A DNA stretch of 64,000 bases, taken from assembly GCF_028583425.1 (NCBI RefSeq), contig NC_072807.1, forward strand, positions 34,415,001-34,479,000, written 5' to 3'. Below the pieces are notes generated by a model. The model saw only the letters and a program-made list of their open reading frames with translations, did no database searches and was not told the origin of the DNA. The DNA is from Eublepharis macularius (lineage: Eukaryota > Chordata > Lepidosauria > Squamata > Eublepharidae). Below, piece after piece: positions 22,199-34,640 of this stretch (position 1 is its first letter; each line of letters opens with the position of its first letter). Made by a program: the position numbers and the translations under genes.

Positions 22199-22398
22199 AG
22201 CCAAACTACAAGTGACGCCTTAGACAGGTTGGACACTTGTCAGCTTACCGCAAGTTTTGATGGGAAATGTAGGCATCCTGGTTTTACAGCTTGGCTCTCC
22301 ATTACAGCTGCAAGACCAGGATGCCTACATTTCCCATCAAAACTTGAGGGAAGCTGACAAGTGTCCAACCTGTGTCAGGCGTCACTTGTAGCTTAGCT
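22199..22398. mobile_element. Palindromic MITE, CTNAG family, copy 2 (diverged interior)
   Basis: Termini AGCCAAACTACAAGTGACG and the complement flank a 200-bp hairpin whose interior (tgggaaatgtaggcatcctgg) differs from other copies. The flanks are CTTAG on both sides (22,194-22,198 and 22,399-22,403), an exact 5-bp direct repeat. Confidence 0.85.
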
Positions 22399-22557
22399 CT
22401 TAGCTACTACACAAATCATTGCTTATGGCTGCCTCCACAGAGAAACTATTTTTGTGTAGCTGTGAAAAAAAACCCTCCGTTCTGGTGGGTCTACCATCCT
22501 CCAAGGAACCTTCCTCCACTTTAAGTGGCTCTTCCTCCAGAGGAAGCCAAAAGAAAA

Positions 22558-22765
22558 GGTGCTGCATGTGTGGTATAGTGGTTAGGCTACGATCTACAGG
22601 ACCCAGATTCAAATCCCAATTCTGCCGTGGATGCTTGCGGGGTGACCTTGGGCCAGTCACACACTCTGAGCCTAACCTACCTCGCAGGGTTACTCTGAGG
22701 ATAAAATGGAGGACGAGAGAACAATGTAAGCTACCTTGATCCCCATTGGGGAGAATGGAGTAAAT
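22558..22765 (+). mobile_element. tRNA-derived SINE (Sauria-like, diverged)
   Basis: TGGTATAGTGGTTAGGCTAC is the box A region and CAGATTCAAATCCC box B. The 'gggtgaccttgggccagtcacacactctgagcctaacctacctcgcagggtt' body and a Bov-B-like tail ending 'gagtaaataaac' follow. Confidence 0.8.
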
Positions 22766-23774
22766 AAACTGGCAGAGTGGCCAGCTAAAATAAGTTGTAT
22801 GGTGGTTTCTTTTAACCCTGGTTATTTTTTTAAAGATACTTTTTAAAAGTCCATTTTAATAAATAGCTTTTGCATAGATAATAGATAATTAAGAATATGC
22901 CTGGATGTCTGTGCACCCCTTTTGCTGTCTTGTATTATATGTTCCCCCCCCTCAGCTATTTAGCCATCTTGTACAGCCTGTTAACGTCTTCCCTGCACTG
23001 CTTAAAGGGAAATTTGCATGGCCGATGCATATGGAATTGTTCTCATCAGGGCAAAGTATGTGGAATCTTTTCTTACCACCTTTTTTGGCGGGGGGGGGGG
23101 GGTCCTGCTTCATGCTCTAGTTAAGCAGAAGTTCCAGTACAAACATTCCCTAAAACGTTGTCCTTAAATGTGCTCCAAGTTTTGTTTGTGAAGAACAAAG
23201 CCTGCCGTTTCTTCTAAGGCAACACTTCCAAGTCTCGCTTGGAATTTTTCGTTGGTTTTATTAGACCACGTGCAGTGTCTTGCTTTCCGGTGGGACCGTT
23301 CCCTAATAACTGTGATCGTGGTTCCGATCTCCAAGGTAATGAGTCTCATGGGATATGACTCTTTGGTACAGTTTCTTCAGATGGAAGATCAAAGCGTACT
23401 AATAATAGGCTAAAAATGGGAGCAGTTAATCAGATTATTCTGGAATTCAGCTGAGAACTGAATGTAAATCGTGTAGGCTTAGTTCGGCAATCCTGCGTCG
23501 GCAACGGGGAGAATTAAGACAGGAAACCATTGGCCCGAGGGCCTGTCTTATGCAGCACTTCAGCGAGCTCACAAATGGAGTGCAGTGGAACCCCCTCTTG
23601 GCTGTCCCTACATTTGGTAACCTGATATATATTGCCTCTGAGCATGAAGGGTTTCTTTTAGCTGTTGTGGCAAATAGCCACTGGTTGACTTACACTGCTA
23701 ATGTAACATGTTGGGAAATCTTCCATGCTTTTGGGAATGCTTCCTGTATCTCCTGCCCTCTAGCCTAGGAGGCT

Positions 23775-23975
23775 CCTGGGGGTCAGAGTGAAACCCAGGT
23801 TCTAGTCCCCATTTGGTCATGAACTTCATTGAGTTATATCGGGCCCAATCCCACTCTTCTCTCTCTGCTCAACCTACCTCACAGGGTGGTAGCAAGGATA
23901 AAATGGACGAGGGGAGGATGTACGCTGTCTCAAGTTCCTTGCTGGAAGGGCATGATAAAAATGAAATGAATAAAA
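23775..23975 (+). mobile_element. Old tRNA-derived SINE fragment
   Basis: It contains a decayed head (aaacccaggttctagtcccc) and the body 'ctctctgctcaacctacctcacagggtggtagcaaggataaaatgg', ending in an A-rich 'aaaatgaaatgaataaaat' tail. Confidence 0.6.
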
Positions 23976-24589
23976 TTCACACCAAGAGCCGTGACCTGTA
24001 GAGTCTTCTCAGTGGTGGCTCCCCATTTATGGAACTCAGGGAGTCGTCCTGTTGCACATAGTTCTTAGAAGTTTCCATATCTGATACTTTCCCCAGATGT
24101 TTCTATCCCAGGACTTGCTCCTAGCAGCATAATCTATATGTTGTTCACACACTATGTTTCTCTGTGCACATGCATTTCAAAAGTCGCCCAAAGATATGAA
24201 TGAACCACAATCTTGAAGCTTAAAAGTGTTTGTGTATGGGGTGCTTATTGAAGAGTTGTTGCTCTTTGGTGCCCCAGAATAATCCGTGTGGAGAGGAATG
24301 AGGGTAACCTGCAATTTTTCTTTTTAGAAAATTAATTAGGAACCGTTTCCCTTCTAAAATGTATGCTTTTATGTCTCCGACAAAGATCAAGTGAGTCTTT
24401 AAAATCCTTATTTCTTCATATTTTGACTCTCTTGTCAAGAGAATAGCAACTCAGTCCTTGTAACAACATACCCTCTTTTTGCAGCGTGCCCTCTCTTTTC
24501 TATGCTTCCCAAACCACTTACTTTCTTTCGCTTTTCTTTTATACATTACCCAAATAACTAATGAGTCAATTAACTCCATTTAGGCTTTG

Positions 24590-24656
24590 CTAATTGGGGC
24601 ATGATCGGGTTTTCACAACTCGCTTAATTGTGAAAACTTGATCATGCCCCAATTAG
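24590..24656. repeat. Short perfect hairpin (67 bp)
   Basis: CTAATTGGGGCATGATC and GTTTTCACAA are mirrored by TTGTGAAAAC and GATCATGCCCCAATTAG around a loop of about 10 bp. It may be the core of a small MITE. No clear target duplication was found. Confidence 0.7.
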
Positions 24657-24867
24657 CTAAGACTTTTCCATATGCTCATGCAGACTCTGAAAATCAATAA
24701 CTTTTTATTTTAATACATTACTTGTTTCCATCCTGAGAAGAATTAGAAAAAGCAACATAGGTTCAAAACATACTTCACAGTGAAAGTCACTTTTAAATAA
24801 ACAGTGAACTGTCTGAAATCTAATGGTTCCTTTTAGCAAAAGAGAAATCAAACACTTGGGCAAGAAA

Positions 24868-25118
24868 TTTCCATGGTCATAGATCCAGAGGAGTTAGCCA
24901 TGTTAGTCTGTAGTAGCAAAATCAAAAAGAGTCCAGTAGCACCTTTAAGACTAACCAATTTTATTTTATTGTAGCATAAGCTTTCGAGAATCAAGTTCTC
25001 TTCATCAGATGCCTGATCCGAACAGGCATCTGATGAAGAGAACTTGATTCTTGAAAGCTTATGCTACAATAAAATAAAATTGGTTAGTCTTAAAGGTGCT
25101 ACTGGACTCTTTTTGATT
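24868..25118. mobile_element. Head-to-head PLE tail pair with intact hammerhead-like cores
   Basis: Two inverted copies of the PLE tail meet near 25,015. A 12-bp direct repeat TTGGGCAAGAAA is seen at 24,856-24,867 and starting at 25,117, so it overlaps the element's right end by a base or two. Each arm carries CTGATGA, a stem-II hairpin and GAAA in order (minus 25,008-24,972; plus 25,030-25,066). Confidence 0.8.
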
Positions 25119-25221
25119 GGGCAAGAAAAGGTTTGTTGTAGCCCACAAATGAGTGCTGCTTCCAGAGGGAGTCCCTCGCCCTGCCCCCTTCCAGGTTGGT
25201 AAGTGATGGTGGAGATGGAAT

Positions 25222-25640
25222 GGGCTTTGGCTCAGGGTCGCGCTACAAGTGACGAATGACACTTGCCTGGCAAGTGAACAGACTCACGTGTATTCCTCCC
25301 TGTTCACTTGCCATTCACTTGATCAAATGGAGCACAACTGAATGGCAAGTGAACAGGGAGGAATACACGTGAGTCTGTTCACTTGCCAGGCAAGTGTCAT
25401 TCGTCACTTGTAGCGCGACCCTCAGTGGTAGAGTGCATAATTTGCCTGCAGAAAGTGCCAGGTTCAATCGCTGGCATCTCCCGTTAAAAAGATCCAGTAG
25501 TTAGTGATGTTAATAGCTTATACCTGAAGCCTTAGGGACCTCAGCCAGACAGCCGAGGCAATACTGGCCTTGATAGACCAATGGTAAGACAGTTTCGTGT
25601 CATGTGTTCATTGTGTCTGGAAAAGAGTGTAGCATTTGGC
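25222..25640 (+). mobile_element. tRNA-derived SINE interrupted in box A by a palindromic MITE
   Basis: The SINE head reads GGGCTTTGGCTCAG, is broken by the MITE, and resumes CTCAGTGGTAGAGTGCATAA with box B GGTTCAATCGCTGG. The body is the same family as 19,318-19,530. Because the unbroken SINE head contains CTCAG once, the second CTCAG is a target duplication. Confidence 0.8.
25236..25420. mobile_element. Palindromic MITE, CTNAG family, copy 3
   Basis: The 185-bp hairpin starts GGTCGCGCTACAAGTGACG and ends in the exact complement. It is flanked by CTCAG on both sides (25,231-25,235 and 25,421-25,425). The arms are near perfect, indicating a recent insertion. Confidence 0.9.
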
Positions 25641-25970
25641 CACAAGAAACAAAAGGGGGTGTCCCAAAGGTGCTTAGGGATAGAAAGCATCTGCGAATAC
25701 CGATATTTCAATGCCTCTGCAAATGCCAGTTCTGGCGTTTCTTGGAAAGAATTTTAAGGCCACTGCGGAGACCTAATTCCTGAAAGTAGCTTCAGCATTC
25801 TGGCAATGAGCTTAAAACTCATTGGACGGTTGTCAGTGGTTTCCTTCGCATTCAGCAAGTCCCACATTCTGCCTGCGGTATCTCCCATTCAAGGTTCTCA
25901 GCTAGTGGGTGTTGGAAAGGCCTTTCTCTGCCTGAGACCCTATAGAACAGCTGCCAGTCAAAGTGGGCAA

Positions 25971-27000
25971 TAGGGGTGTGCAGTTTCATTTGGAATCCGG
26001 ATTAAAATACCAAATTTTGGCTGATTCAGTAAAATCCGAGTATTCCGAATCAGAAACTAGGTATTCTGAATTTTTACAAAATTTTCAATAAAATTCGGTA
26101 AAATTCGGCCATTGTTTTCTTTTGGAAAATCACTTTGGAGGCTATCTGGTGAGCTGGGGGAGGTCATTTTTCAACCAAACTTCACCAAATTTGAACACTC
26201 CTGAATGTTCTCTAAAGTCCCCCAAATTTCATGAAGATTGGACCTTGGGGGCCAATTCTATGGGCCTCTGAACAAGGTATCCCCCAGCCACTCCATTGTT
26301 TCCTGTGGGGAAAACTGTCAAAGCTGACTCCCACTGCAAAAACACACTGGGGCAAGGCTGTCATGGCCAAGGTACACTCCCAAATGCAAGCTGAGCTCAT
26401 CCCAGAGAAAGCCCAACAGAGCCAAACGGAAGCACAGTAATAGAATCCCCCCACCACCACCCCCTGAACCAAAGTGAAGCGAAGGGACCAACATCACATC
26501 AGAGAATCACATCCATTCTGCCTAAACCAAACTGAAGCAACGGACGCAGTTGCAGCTTAGCTCAAGGGAAGCAAACTGAAGCAAAGGAATGGAATCCCCC
26601 CAGAACCAAAGAAGCAAGGGGACCAACATCACATCAGAGAATCACATCCATTCTACCTAAACCAAACTGAAGCAATGGACGCAGCTGCAACTTAGCTCAA
26701 GGGAAGCAAACTGAAGCAAAGGAATGGAATCCCCCCAGAACCAAAGAAGCAAGGGGACCAACATCACATCAGAGAATAACGTCCATTCTACCCAAAGCAA
26801 ACTGCGGCAAGCAACACTGTTGGAAAAATGATTCCCCTCAGCCCACTGGATATTTTTCCATAGAAAACAATGTCCAAATTTTCCGGAAATAGCCGAACCA
26901 AATTAGAAGTTCAATTAGGAATTCAGGGAATTCTGAATTTTTTTCTCAGATTCAGTTAAAAAAATGATTTCTTGCTTTTTTTTTTTGGTGCACACCCCTA
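25971..27000. mobile_element. 1-kb non-autonomous hAT element
   Basis: The ends TAGGGGTGTGCA and TGCACACCCCTA are inverted. 8-bp flanks GTGGGCAA (25,963-25,970) and GTGGGCAG (27,001-27,008) differ at one base. The subterminal zones are rich in ATTCGG/CCGAAT-like motifs, and the interior has 135-bp tandem repeats (26,491, 26,626, 26,761). No transposase is seen. The terminus and the 'catcagagaatcaca' motif are shared with 14,903-18,483. Confidence 0.85.
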
Positions 27001-27505
27001 GTGGGCAGTAGCAAGAGAGCTGGACAATTATCTTTCTTCCTTTTCTGTTATGGATTCCATTCTATTATGGATTCCATTCCTGCACCTAAAAGCTTTGGCA
27101 AGGTATTGAGAGTCCTACCACGCACACAATTTGTGACTGCTTAAAAGTCTACAAGGCTTTCTGAGATCAGGCTCAGCAATCCTCTCTGGCTATCCAGAGT
27201 TTTAGACTGGTTCTTGCATCTTTCTGTGCTTGTGCTATAGGGCGAGAGGGGAGAAAGAGAGAGGGGAAAGACAGAGCGTGGGTATTGACGGGACATTCTT
27301 GAAGTGAAGTCTGAGCCAACCTCCTGCCCTCCCTAATTTTTCGTGGTACATCTCCTGCAAAGTTGGTTTCCAAGCAAGAATATTCTGTCTTTCTCTCTTT
27401 GTCATATAATTTCCTATGTTAAGAGGGATGGATACCTCTCTGCCTCTGTCTCTCTCTCTCTCTCTTTTTGGTAATCTGTATACAGAATATATGGGAGGGA
27501 AGGTG

Positions 27506-27683
27506 GTATTATATAGCCGGGTCTTGTCAGATCTCAGAAACTAAGCAGGGTCAGTACTTGGATGGGAAGACTCTGCAGAGGAAGGCACTGGCAAACTGCC
27601 TCTGCATCTCACTGGTCTTGACAGCCGCTTGCTGGGATCGCTGTAAGTCGATTGCTGCTTGATGGCACATACACACACACATA
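27506..27683 (+). mobile_element. 5S-rRNA-derived SINE
   Basis: It contains CAGATCTCAGAAACTAAGCA and GTACTTGGATGGGAAGACTC from 5S rRNA, then the shared body with 'ctgtaagtcgattgctgcttgatggca' at the 3' end and a (CA)n tail. Confidence 0.8.
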
Positions 27684-27961
27684 CAGAATATGCCCTGAAG
27701 AGTTGCTCGTATGTTTAGTGACAAATGCAATCTTTCATGAGAATGTTGTTTGTGAAATGCACTGAGGTGCAGCAGCATGCAGCCATGCTTTCGCCTATGA
27801 AAATGAGCAAGCAGTGCAAACCTAAGCAGAGTTTCACCCTTCATTACAGTTAATAGCCTTAGAAAGGTGTAAAACTGTTCGGGTTTGCGCTGTCGTTCTG
27901 ATCTGGGTTAGTGCTGGAAGGTTGCCCAAAGCCAGTGATATTATATCCCTTGTAATGCATA

Positions 27962-28137
27962 GATTGCTGTAGACGGGATAGCCTAGATCTCAGAAATTAA
28001 TCAAGGTTGCCCCGTTTAGTATTTGGATGGGAAGTCTAGAGTCACTACATGAGGTTCTAGACAAACTGCCTCAGAATTCTATTGCCTTGAATACCCTATG
28101 GAGTCACCATAAGTTGGCTGCAACTTGATGGCCCCCC
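27962..28137 (+). mobile_element. 5S-rRNA-derived SINE (diverged)
   Basis: It has a degraded 5S segment (TAGATCTCAGAAATTAATCA, ATTTGGATGGGAAG) followed by 'accataagttggctgcaacttgatggc'. It is in the same orientation as the copy 450 bp upstream. Confidence 0.75.
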
Positions 28138-28765
28138 AAAAGTAGGTTCTTCCTTGCTTCAGCACCGTGCAACAGCAAGAGTCGAACCTATTTTGGAGTG
28201 CAAGTTCACCTCAGAAGTCAAGAGCATAATTGTATCTCAGGGTTCAGTGATGTGCGGTTCTAGAACATAAGGCAAGAGATGGGGTGCCATATTTGCATGA
28301 ATCGCTTGGTCTAGCCTGGAAATGGGCTAACAGGTGGAGCGTCAGAATTAAGGAGCCATAGCAGTTTGCAAACAGAGTCTTAAAAAACAAGGATATTTGT
28401 CATCGAGAGCTGAACTGTGGAGTGAGTTGTGTTTGAGATAAGATGGCTGTACTTCATATTTATAGGGCGACCTGATGCCTGTTATGCAGCTGGCCTTTGA
28501 GATATACATTTCAAACTACAAATTCTTTCATTTTAAACACATCCTTGGAAGGGTGCCTACAAGTGTTAATGAAAAATGATGGAAGCTAGCTCTTTCTCAC
28601 TACTAGCAAATTTCATTTTCAACAACGTGGCTTTTAATGCAAAGTGTGTGTGTGTTTTAGATACTGCTTATTGGATTTGACTACCCAGATGTGATTAAGA
28701 ATTGCTTAAGTCTGGTCATAAAAAATTGTGCCGCTTACAGTGCTAGAATCCCCACCCCTAGCAGC

Positions 28766-28983
28766 TAGGGTTGCCAGCTCCAAGTTGGGAAATTCCTGGA
28801 GATCTGGGGGGAGAAACCTGGAGGAAGTGGGGTTGAGGAGGGAAAGGACCTTGGCATGGCATAATTCCATAGAGTCCACCCCCCCCAAAGTAGCCATTTT
28901 CTCCAGGTGAACTGATCTCTGTGACCTGGAGATCAGTTGTAATTCCAGGAGATCTCCAGCCACTACCTGGAGGCTGGCAACCT
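28766..28983 (+). mobile_element. hAT-type MITE (TAGGGTTGCCA family)
   Basis: It starts TAGGGTTGCCAGCTCC and ends GGCTGGCAACCTC. 8-bp flanks CTAGCAGC and CCAGCAGC differ at one base. The length, 218 bp, equals that of the copy at 537-754. Confidence 0.75.
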
Positions 28984-28991
28984 CCAGCAGC

Positions 28992-31114
28992 ACATCAAAG
29001 CACTGTTTCCCATATTGGGCAAGTATCTTTAGGGTGATGTTAAATTGGGGCAAATGTCATGGGGGAATATCCCAGTCCATTTCTGGGACGGGTGTGGCTG
29101 CACCCATCCTATACTGCACGTCTACTGCACATCGAATCATTGCTTTCTTGCCTTCTTGTCTAGTTTTGGCCCTGAGCATTATATTATCTCTTAAACGTAA
29201 GATGAAATCTCATAGATAACACTTCCCCATTTCATTCAGTTGACCTACATTAAAGGGCAGCTATCTTAAAGTATGCACTCATTAGATAATGTAATATGAG
29301 TTCTCCATCTCCTCATCTCCCTTTTTTTTATCAGTCATCGGATAGTCTTGTAGTTTAGACTGTCTGTGTCCCCCGCTTTAGCAGATAACTCTGTTCTTTG
29401 AGAGATTAAAATCTAGAAATGTAACAAGGGTTACCAGTTTCTGGGATTCATATAGCTGGGTTAATGACAGCTAACAGACTTCTCAAATTTCTATCTGTTG
29501 TTAGAATTCTCGGTTTCTCTTTAACCTGGCTTGAAGGCAAAGGTATAAATAACTCAGAACACAAAATGTTTTACTTCATTCTCCCAAATGCGACAGGAGG
29601 AATGCTGGATGGATTTGATCTGTGTAGCTTTTCAAGTGCGGATGAAGGGCTTTGGAGAAATCGCGACATTGAAACGCTCACCAAAAGATTTTTCAGTTTG
29701 GTTTCCTCCCATCCCTTGCCAGATTAATCTGTAGGTGTGGGTTTCCCTATCTGCACAGTTATAATGTTAATATCTAAATAGTTTCCATTTAACTGGTGTT
29801 CTGCAATGGGAGACATCCACGCCTCTTCATATCATTCTCCGGTCATGTATGATCTCTCTCCAAGCAAGAACTGCTCATTGCTTTCTGAAAGTTTTTATAG
29901 GGTGGCAGATCGGGAAATTCTACAGCTTAGAGCCATTTTGGTGGGGAACGTCACCTGCTTTTATAGCATCAACGAAGTGATTTTTAAATGGTCCACTTTT
30001 CAGTCCACTGTTTCTTCCTTATTACAAAGAACATAATCTGCATCTTGAACTGTTAAATTCCACTGGGTGAAGCTTTAGTCTCTCTTTATTTTTCTTTTTA
30101 AGAAATAGAAATGCAAATATTTGTGTAACTGACCCCAGGGGCAGAGTTTGGATGCAAGTCTAAACAAACAAACCATCAGGCTTCATCAGGAACTTTGAAA
30201 AAACATTCCCATGGAAAGAGATTTCCTCTGCTTGTGTTTCCCCTTTTCCCTTCGGGGCCAAAATGCAGAGGTTGTGCCAACACAAGAACTCAAGAGTCTG
30301 GTCCTAAATTCATAGGAGCAAAACAATCCACACACAATCCAGAAGCTCTGTTTGTTTGCTATCCTAACCGTAATGCTTGTTCCTCTCCCAGGTGAAGGGA
30401 GCATTGTTCTTCGTTGGAAATCTGCTCATCTGGTAAATTAAAGAGCAGCACGCGGTACTGGACAAAAATCCAATAATGGGCTTCAAAAGTGTTCCGCTTT
30501 AGATCGATAGAAGGCGGATACATCCGGTGACTAATGGAACCCTTCTGCTGCTTGAGGTGAGATGTCTGAATCCAAGGTTACCACTATGGTATAAAGGTAC
30601 AGCAATCTGTGCTCCTCAATGGAGTTGTGTCTAGGATGGGGAAATCAACAATACTGGATTCCGTTTTTGGATCCTGTTAAATCAACATCTAAAACTTGAC
30701 TAACAGCATCCTTTTTTACTAGCTTTTCCCTTTTTCTTCCTCCAAGCCTTTTCAGATGACACGATTGAGCCGTGGTGGAGATGCTTTTCCCCCATCCTTG
30801 TGTTTAATGTTTGAACTGGGCCTTGCAACTTCATTGACTGAAGAAAATGAACTCTGTGCTGTCTGTAGTCCTTTGGGGTTTTAATTAATACGTACTCCTG
30901 TGTATCTTCTCACTTGCGGCTTGCTGTAGTTGGTATAGGAGTCACATTTGGAGAGTATTCTTTTCCCCCCGGTAAACAGCTATTATTTTTAAATGCTGAT
31001 TGTCCCACTTCTTATAGGGCTTTATATAGTAGGCAGATCTATGAACACCTAAGAATTAATATTGGTCTTGTAGCTTCTTTTCTGATTTCACAGTATGTAT
31101 GTTTTTAACTAGAT
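28992..31114. other. Intron 1 stretch without recognised elements
   Basis: No transposon end, SINE body or exon was recognised. Open frames here lack similarity to families I know. Confidence 0.35.
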
Positions 31115-31151
31115 TGGGGTTGGCATGAGTTGGTTGCAACTTGACGGCAAT

Positions 31152-31371
31152 CTTCATACCCTGGCTTGGACGGTCTAAGCTGACCCGATCTCATCAGCTC
31201 TCAGAAGCTAAACAGGGTCAGCCCTGATTAGGGCTTGGTTGGGAGACCACCAGGGAAGTCCAAGCTTGTTACTCAGAGGCAGGCAATGGCAAATCACCTC
31301 TGAGTGTCTCTTGCCTTGAAAACCCTGACGGGTCGCCATAATTCGCCTGCGACTTGACGGCACTTTCCGCC
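31152..31371 (+). mobile_element. 5S-rRNA-derived SINE, long copy
   Basis: It has GATCTCATCAGCTCTCAGAA, GCTAAACAGGGTCAGCCCTG and GGTTGGGAGACCACC from 5S rRNA, then the full body ending 'gcgacttgacggcactttccgccacc'. A separate family tail lies immediately upstream at about 31,115-31,150. Confidence 0.85.
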
Positions 31372-34300
31372 ACCAGTAACGAGATACCCTACATCTACAG
31401 AATGATTGAAATTATCCTTGAAAATCCTGCAGATTTGATACCCCTTTCCCCTTATAAAGTCTTTGGATCAACTCTGTCCTCACAGAGTTGCCCTGTTTCT
31501 GTTCATTTTCATAAGCTAGTGAATGGGCAGATGGGGGGGGTGGGGTTTGAGGTTTGGGGGGGGCGTTTTGTTTCTTGCCTAAAAGATTTTGCTTTCAGGG
31601 CACCTAGAGTCAGTGGAGAAATGAAGTGCAAGCTTTCTAGTCTCACAGTGTTCCTGAAACTCAGGTTTTGGTCAGGCATGAACTTAAGGGAATGCGGGTA
31701 AATGCACGCTCTCATCCAGCCTCCTGTCTGCTCCAGATATGCAAAGAGTTCAGTTCATATCGACAGTCAGAGGCCTTGGCCCAGAATGTTTAAAGTGCAT
31801 GTCTCCCCCCCCCTCACCCCCCCCCAGTTCTCAGCGAATGCATTTCTATCGTTTTTAGATTATAGCACAGATGGAGTGAGACTGTGTCATCAAAATTCTT
31901 CTTGCACTCAGTAAGCCAGCAGGATTGAGAGGAGCATTCCGGGACTTTTGTTGTTATGCACCAGTGTGGCATATCCGCTCAGTTTCCTGCAGTTCTTTCC
32001 AAAAAAAGCAGCAGTGTTTGCTTTACGGCTGGACTGTGCGCATCGCAAAAAAAAGGTTAAAGACTGCTCTCTGCTGAATGCTTCTAGCCACAAACAAGCC
32101 CACAGGACATCCACTGATTTGAACTACAACCTTGACTTCCGATGAGGCACATATAAATCGGAGACGGGTAACCACAAGGCTTTTGTGGCAGTAGCTTGCC
32201 CTTTTCCCGGGTGGCCAAATTAACCGCAGAACAAGCCTCAAAGGCAGAAGGCTTGTTTGCTTCCCATCCCAAGCCTGCCTTTCCCCTTTAAAAGTCAAGT
32301 CCTACTTTCATGATCTCCCACATTATGTTCTCTCTTTGCCCCAAAGTGCCTTTGTACATAGTAACATGAAAGCTGTCTGTACTTACGCCGAGGTCGCGGA
32401 TGTGTTTGTCTTGGAGTGGTGACTGAAAATGCCGGTGAAGTGCTCAGGAAGTCAATACCTTCTTGTGCGTGTTTAAAGTGCTGACCGGGACACGTGGTGG
32501 AAAGGCTCTACCGGAAAGAAAATTAGCAGCATTAGGTTCTTTTCGGACACATCCTCCAGGTGGGCTCTGTTCTGTGTCCCTCCCCTTTCCATTGTTAGGG
32601 AGGGAGGGTTTTTCTGCCTTTGCAACATCCCTCCGGAGCGCAAACAGAAGATAAGGGAAAGAAAACCCGCTTGTTTCTGATGAATGGAAGTTCCTTTGGA
32701 AACCCTCTTTTCCGCACACTGCAAGTATTAGGAGGTCATCTTGTGAACTTTCCCACCAATTTATAAGTTTACTTACTTTTTACCATTTTTTTTCTTTCCC
32801 CCGGATCAGTTTCTTTCAAGTCGCGTGACAGTCGCACCTATGCTCATTGGGTCTCTGTGACCTCCCAGCCATCCACAAGTTTGGGACGGGGGTTTTTGTT
32901 CGAGAGCCCCCAGAGCTGTTCCTCCCTCTTTTTTTGGGGGGGGGGGCAGATGACAATACCGTCTCTGCATGTGCGTGAGCAGCTGCAGCGGGTTGGAATA
33001 AATCTGGCCTCAGTCCTTTGTACTGCTTGGACTGGAAACACCTGTTGCCCTTCTCTATGGCGAGTGCCGAGCAGATTTTGGCATCGCTGTCATAAGGAGA
33101 GTCCCTACATAGCTTTTCACTCCTGTCCCTTCTCCATGGATGGGCTGTTATTCAGTGATAGCCTAACTTGCTCCCACAGGCTTGAGTTATCAGATACCAG
33201 AATTGGGGGGGGGGGGCGTCTGTCCCTTGTCCATTAAAAACAGTGGAGGGCTAAATAAATAGTTTCTCTCAGGACTTTTGTGCTTTCCAGCCACGCTTAC
33301 TTATGTTATGTATAGTTTGCCTTTCAGCAGGATGGGAATCCAATAAGCAATGTAACGAGATTGCAGAAATCTGAAACAAAGCAGGAACACAGTATTTACT
33401 CAGCAGAAAAAGAGGGGTAGGTGGGTCATCTTGTATTTGCAGGTACTTGTAGGGCCAGTAATAATTATTTTTGTGTGTATAACATTTTTAGAGGTGGGGG
33501 GGGGGTTCGTCTTATATTCAGGGTCATCTTCCTTTCGAGTAAATGTGGTATTAACATGACATGTCAAATGATGCATAAATTACATAGTAGGTAATACATA
33601 CTGCAATGGGTAGTACATACTATACAGAGTAGTATAGACCCATTGTTAGAGCATCTTTCTGAACCATTCCGTTGTAATAAAGCCCTGTTACCTTTGTAAA
33701 AATGACATGCTGAATAATTCAGTTTTATATTGTTTTCTGAATGCCAGGAGAGTGGGAACCTTCCTGACCTCTTTGGGCAAGATATTCTGTAAGGGCTACA
33801 TCAGAAAACGCGCATGTACAGGATCCGTTGGAAATTGGGGACAGCAGCTGTAGGCATACATTTGCATCCCGGGTAGCAGCTCGGCAATAGCAGGCGGTCC
33901 TGTTAGGAACGTCATGCCATGTGCCGTAATGGCAAAACTACTCAAATATTTAAAGATGCTGGACCGAAAGTCTAGTTTTGTGATGGAGATTGTCAGACGT
34001 ATTTAAGCTACTGGCATTTCCACTCATCCCCTTGGGATTCCCACTCCAGCCTATCCCATCACTCCTACCATACAGCTATATCCTCCACTCCACTGCCTTT
34101 TCAGAACCACAAGCAAAACTCTTAATATTTGTTTCACGTTCTTAACCTTCTGTTATTGCCTGGGGCCTTCTCGGTTTGCCCAGTTGTCCATTGTTTCTGT
34201 GGGAGAGCAATAGAAATGAAAAGCATCTTTTTTTATGGGTGTAGAAGGTCCTGCAATATATAACCTGGCTGCCTCCATCACCTCCCTCCCCCACAGCAGA

Positions 34301-34437
34301 TTAAAACATGAGGATGCATAAATTAAGTAGAGAGGCCATAATAACCGTAAACCCCGATCAGCCTAGACCAAAAAATAATCGTATCTTTCCCATTTCCTTT
34401 AAGCAGTCTCCCCCCATGCCTCTCCTCCTTCCTAATG
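31372..34437. other. Intron 1 stretch without recognised elements
   Basis: Only G/C homopolymer runs (for example near 31,800-31,830, 32,936-32,946 and 33,206-33,216) stand out. No exon or transposon could be recognised. Confidence 0.35.
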
Positions 34438-34640
34438 CCCTGACCTATATGGCCCAGGGTAGCCTGAACTTGTTAGAAGCTAAGCAGGATCAGCCCTGGT
34501 TAGTACTTGGATGGGAGACCTCCAACGAAGACCAGGGTTGCAGAGGCAGGCAATGGCAAGCCACCTCTGTTTGTCTCTTGCCTTGACGACCCTACAAGAT
34601 TGCCATATTGGCTGCAACTTGACTGCACTTTCCAACACTG
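34438..34640 (+). mobile_element. 5S-rRNA-derived SINE
   Basis: It contains GTTAGAAGCTAAGCAGGATC and GGTTAGTACTTGGATGGGAG from 5S rRNA, then 'aggcaggcaatggcaagccacctctg' and 'ggctgcaacttgactgcac'. It lies 500 bp before the TMEM266 start-codon exon. Confidence 0.85.

Noticed and set aside
22897..23124. Overlapping small open frames near 23 kb
   Set aside because: No splice signals or conserved residues were seen, and the stretch ends in a G homopolymer.
27506..34640. Functional 5S rRNA genes
   Set aside because: Only the internal 5S segment is present, it is diverged, and it always continues into the same non-5S SINE body.
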